Shown here piece after piece: positions 63,970 to 64,000 of a stretch of 64,000 bases of DNA. The notes under the pieces are model-generated. The model saw only the letters and a list, made by a program, of their open reading frames with translations. It did no database searches and was not told where the DNA came from. This stretch comes from Bacteroidota bacterium (lineage in GTDB: Bacteria > Bacteroidota > Bacteroidia > JAFLBG01), in NCBI GenBank assembly GCA_017303975.1, contig JAFLBG010000010.1:1-64000 (forward strand), given 5' to 3'. Made by a program: the position numbers and the translations under genes. Within the stretch, counting starts at the first letter, position 1. Each line of letters starts with the position of its first letter.

Positions 63970-64000
63970 TGCATTCCATTCTTACTGTAAAAAATGTTTC
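63969..64000 (+). CDS. Start of a gene cut by the window edge (possibly ABC transporter ATPase)
   Basis: ATG overlaps the previous stop (TAATG). Only ten residues are visible, MHSILTVKNV. The ILTVKNVS-like beginning is common in ABC transporter ATP-binding proteins, which is the only basis for the guess. Confidence 0.3.
   Translation, partial: MHSILTVKNV

Noticed and set aside
1-64000. tRNA, rRNA, CRISPR arrays, transposase genes
   Set aside because: No cloverleaf-like sequence, regular spaced repeat array or transposase-like protein was found by reading; a covariance search was not possible.

Overview
The window is a contiguous piece of an AT-rich Bacteroidota chromosome. Evidence: type IX secretion (T9SS) genes (PorV, a PorU-like sortase, PorE-like and PorT-family proteins), several secreted proteins with T9SS C-terminal sorting domains, a Bacteroidota-type TAnnTTTG promoter with a correctly spaced TTTG upstream, and family-typical housekeeping genes. 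It resembles a free-living aerobe of the Flavobacteriia/Sphingobacteriia/Chitinophagia grade; I cannot place it further. No rRNA, tRNA, CRISPR array or intact insertion sequence was seen.

Region 1 (1-7.9 kb) is accessory. It opens with the 3' part of a polymorphic toxin (internal zinc-metalloprotease motif, variable C-terminal tip) and its abutting candidate immunity gene. An array follows of short promoterless toxin-tip remnants, most directly abutting or overlapping a small unrelated gene that looks like an immunity gene. Remnants begin at a shared xP(T/K/P)G junction, and several are separated by copies of a ~125-bp two-part repeat. This is the most unusual part of the window. A hypothetical gene, a lipoprotein, a SHOCT-domain membrane protein and a small HTH protein follow.

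Region 2 (7.9-24.3 kb) is mostly housekeeping: a YyaL/SPATA20-like thioredoxin-fold protein, TypA/BipA, nuoABCDEF (the run stops after nuoF), a secreted cyclophilin-FKBP double isomerase, the tyrosine-catabolic pair hmgA-hpd, a sugar N-acetyltransferase, purS and pssA.

Region 3 (24.3-33 kb) holds an MBOAT/SGNH O-acylation pair and the porV-porU-like pair, whose sortase-like protein is very long (1698 aa). Region 4 (33-46 kb) is housekeeping again: gatC, plsC, trpS, ppa, a NUDIX gene, pyrE, birA, then the run rsfS-ftsH-LUD-DUF2007-cdsA, then a LiaF-like/DUF4288/TM2/LytS-LytTR envelope-sensing cluster.

Region 5 (46-64 kb) is rich in secreted proteins: a beta-helix-like T9SS protein, a PorE-like OmpA protein, an M1 aminopeptidase, a choice-of-anchor-L adhesin-like protein, a PKD protein and a short T9SS protein, with purM, ubiX and an alkyltransferase-like gene between them. 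At 59.0-59.6 kb lies a protein with a Bacteroidota RiPP-type leader and six cysteines, preceded by a 44-aa membrane peptide. Two tandem paralogous ~500-aa helical proteins close the window, and a further gene starts in the last 32 bases.
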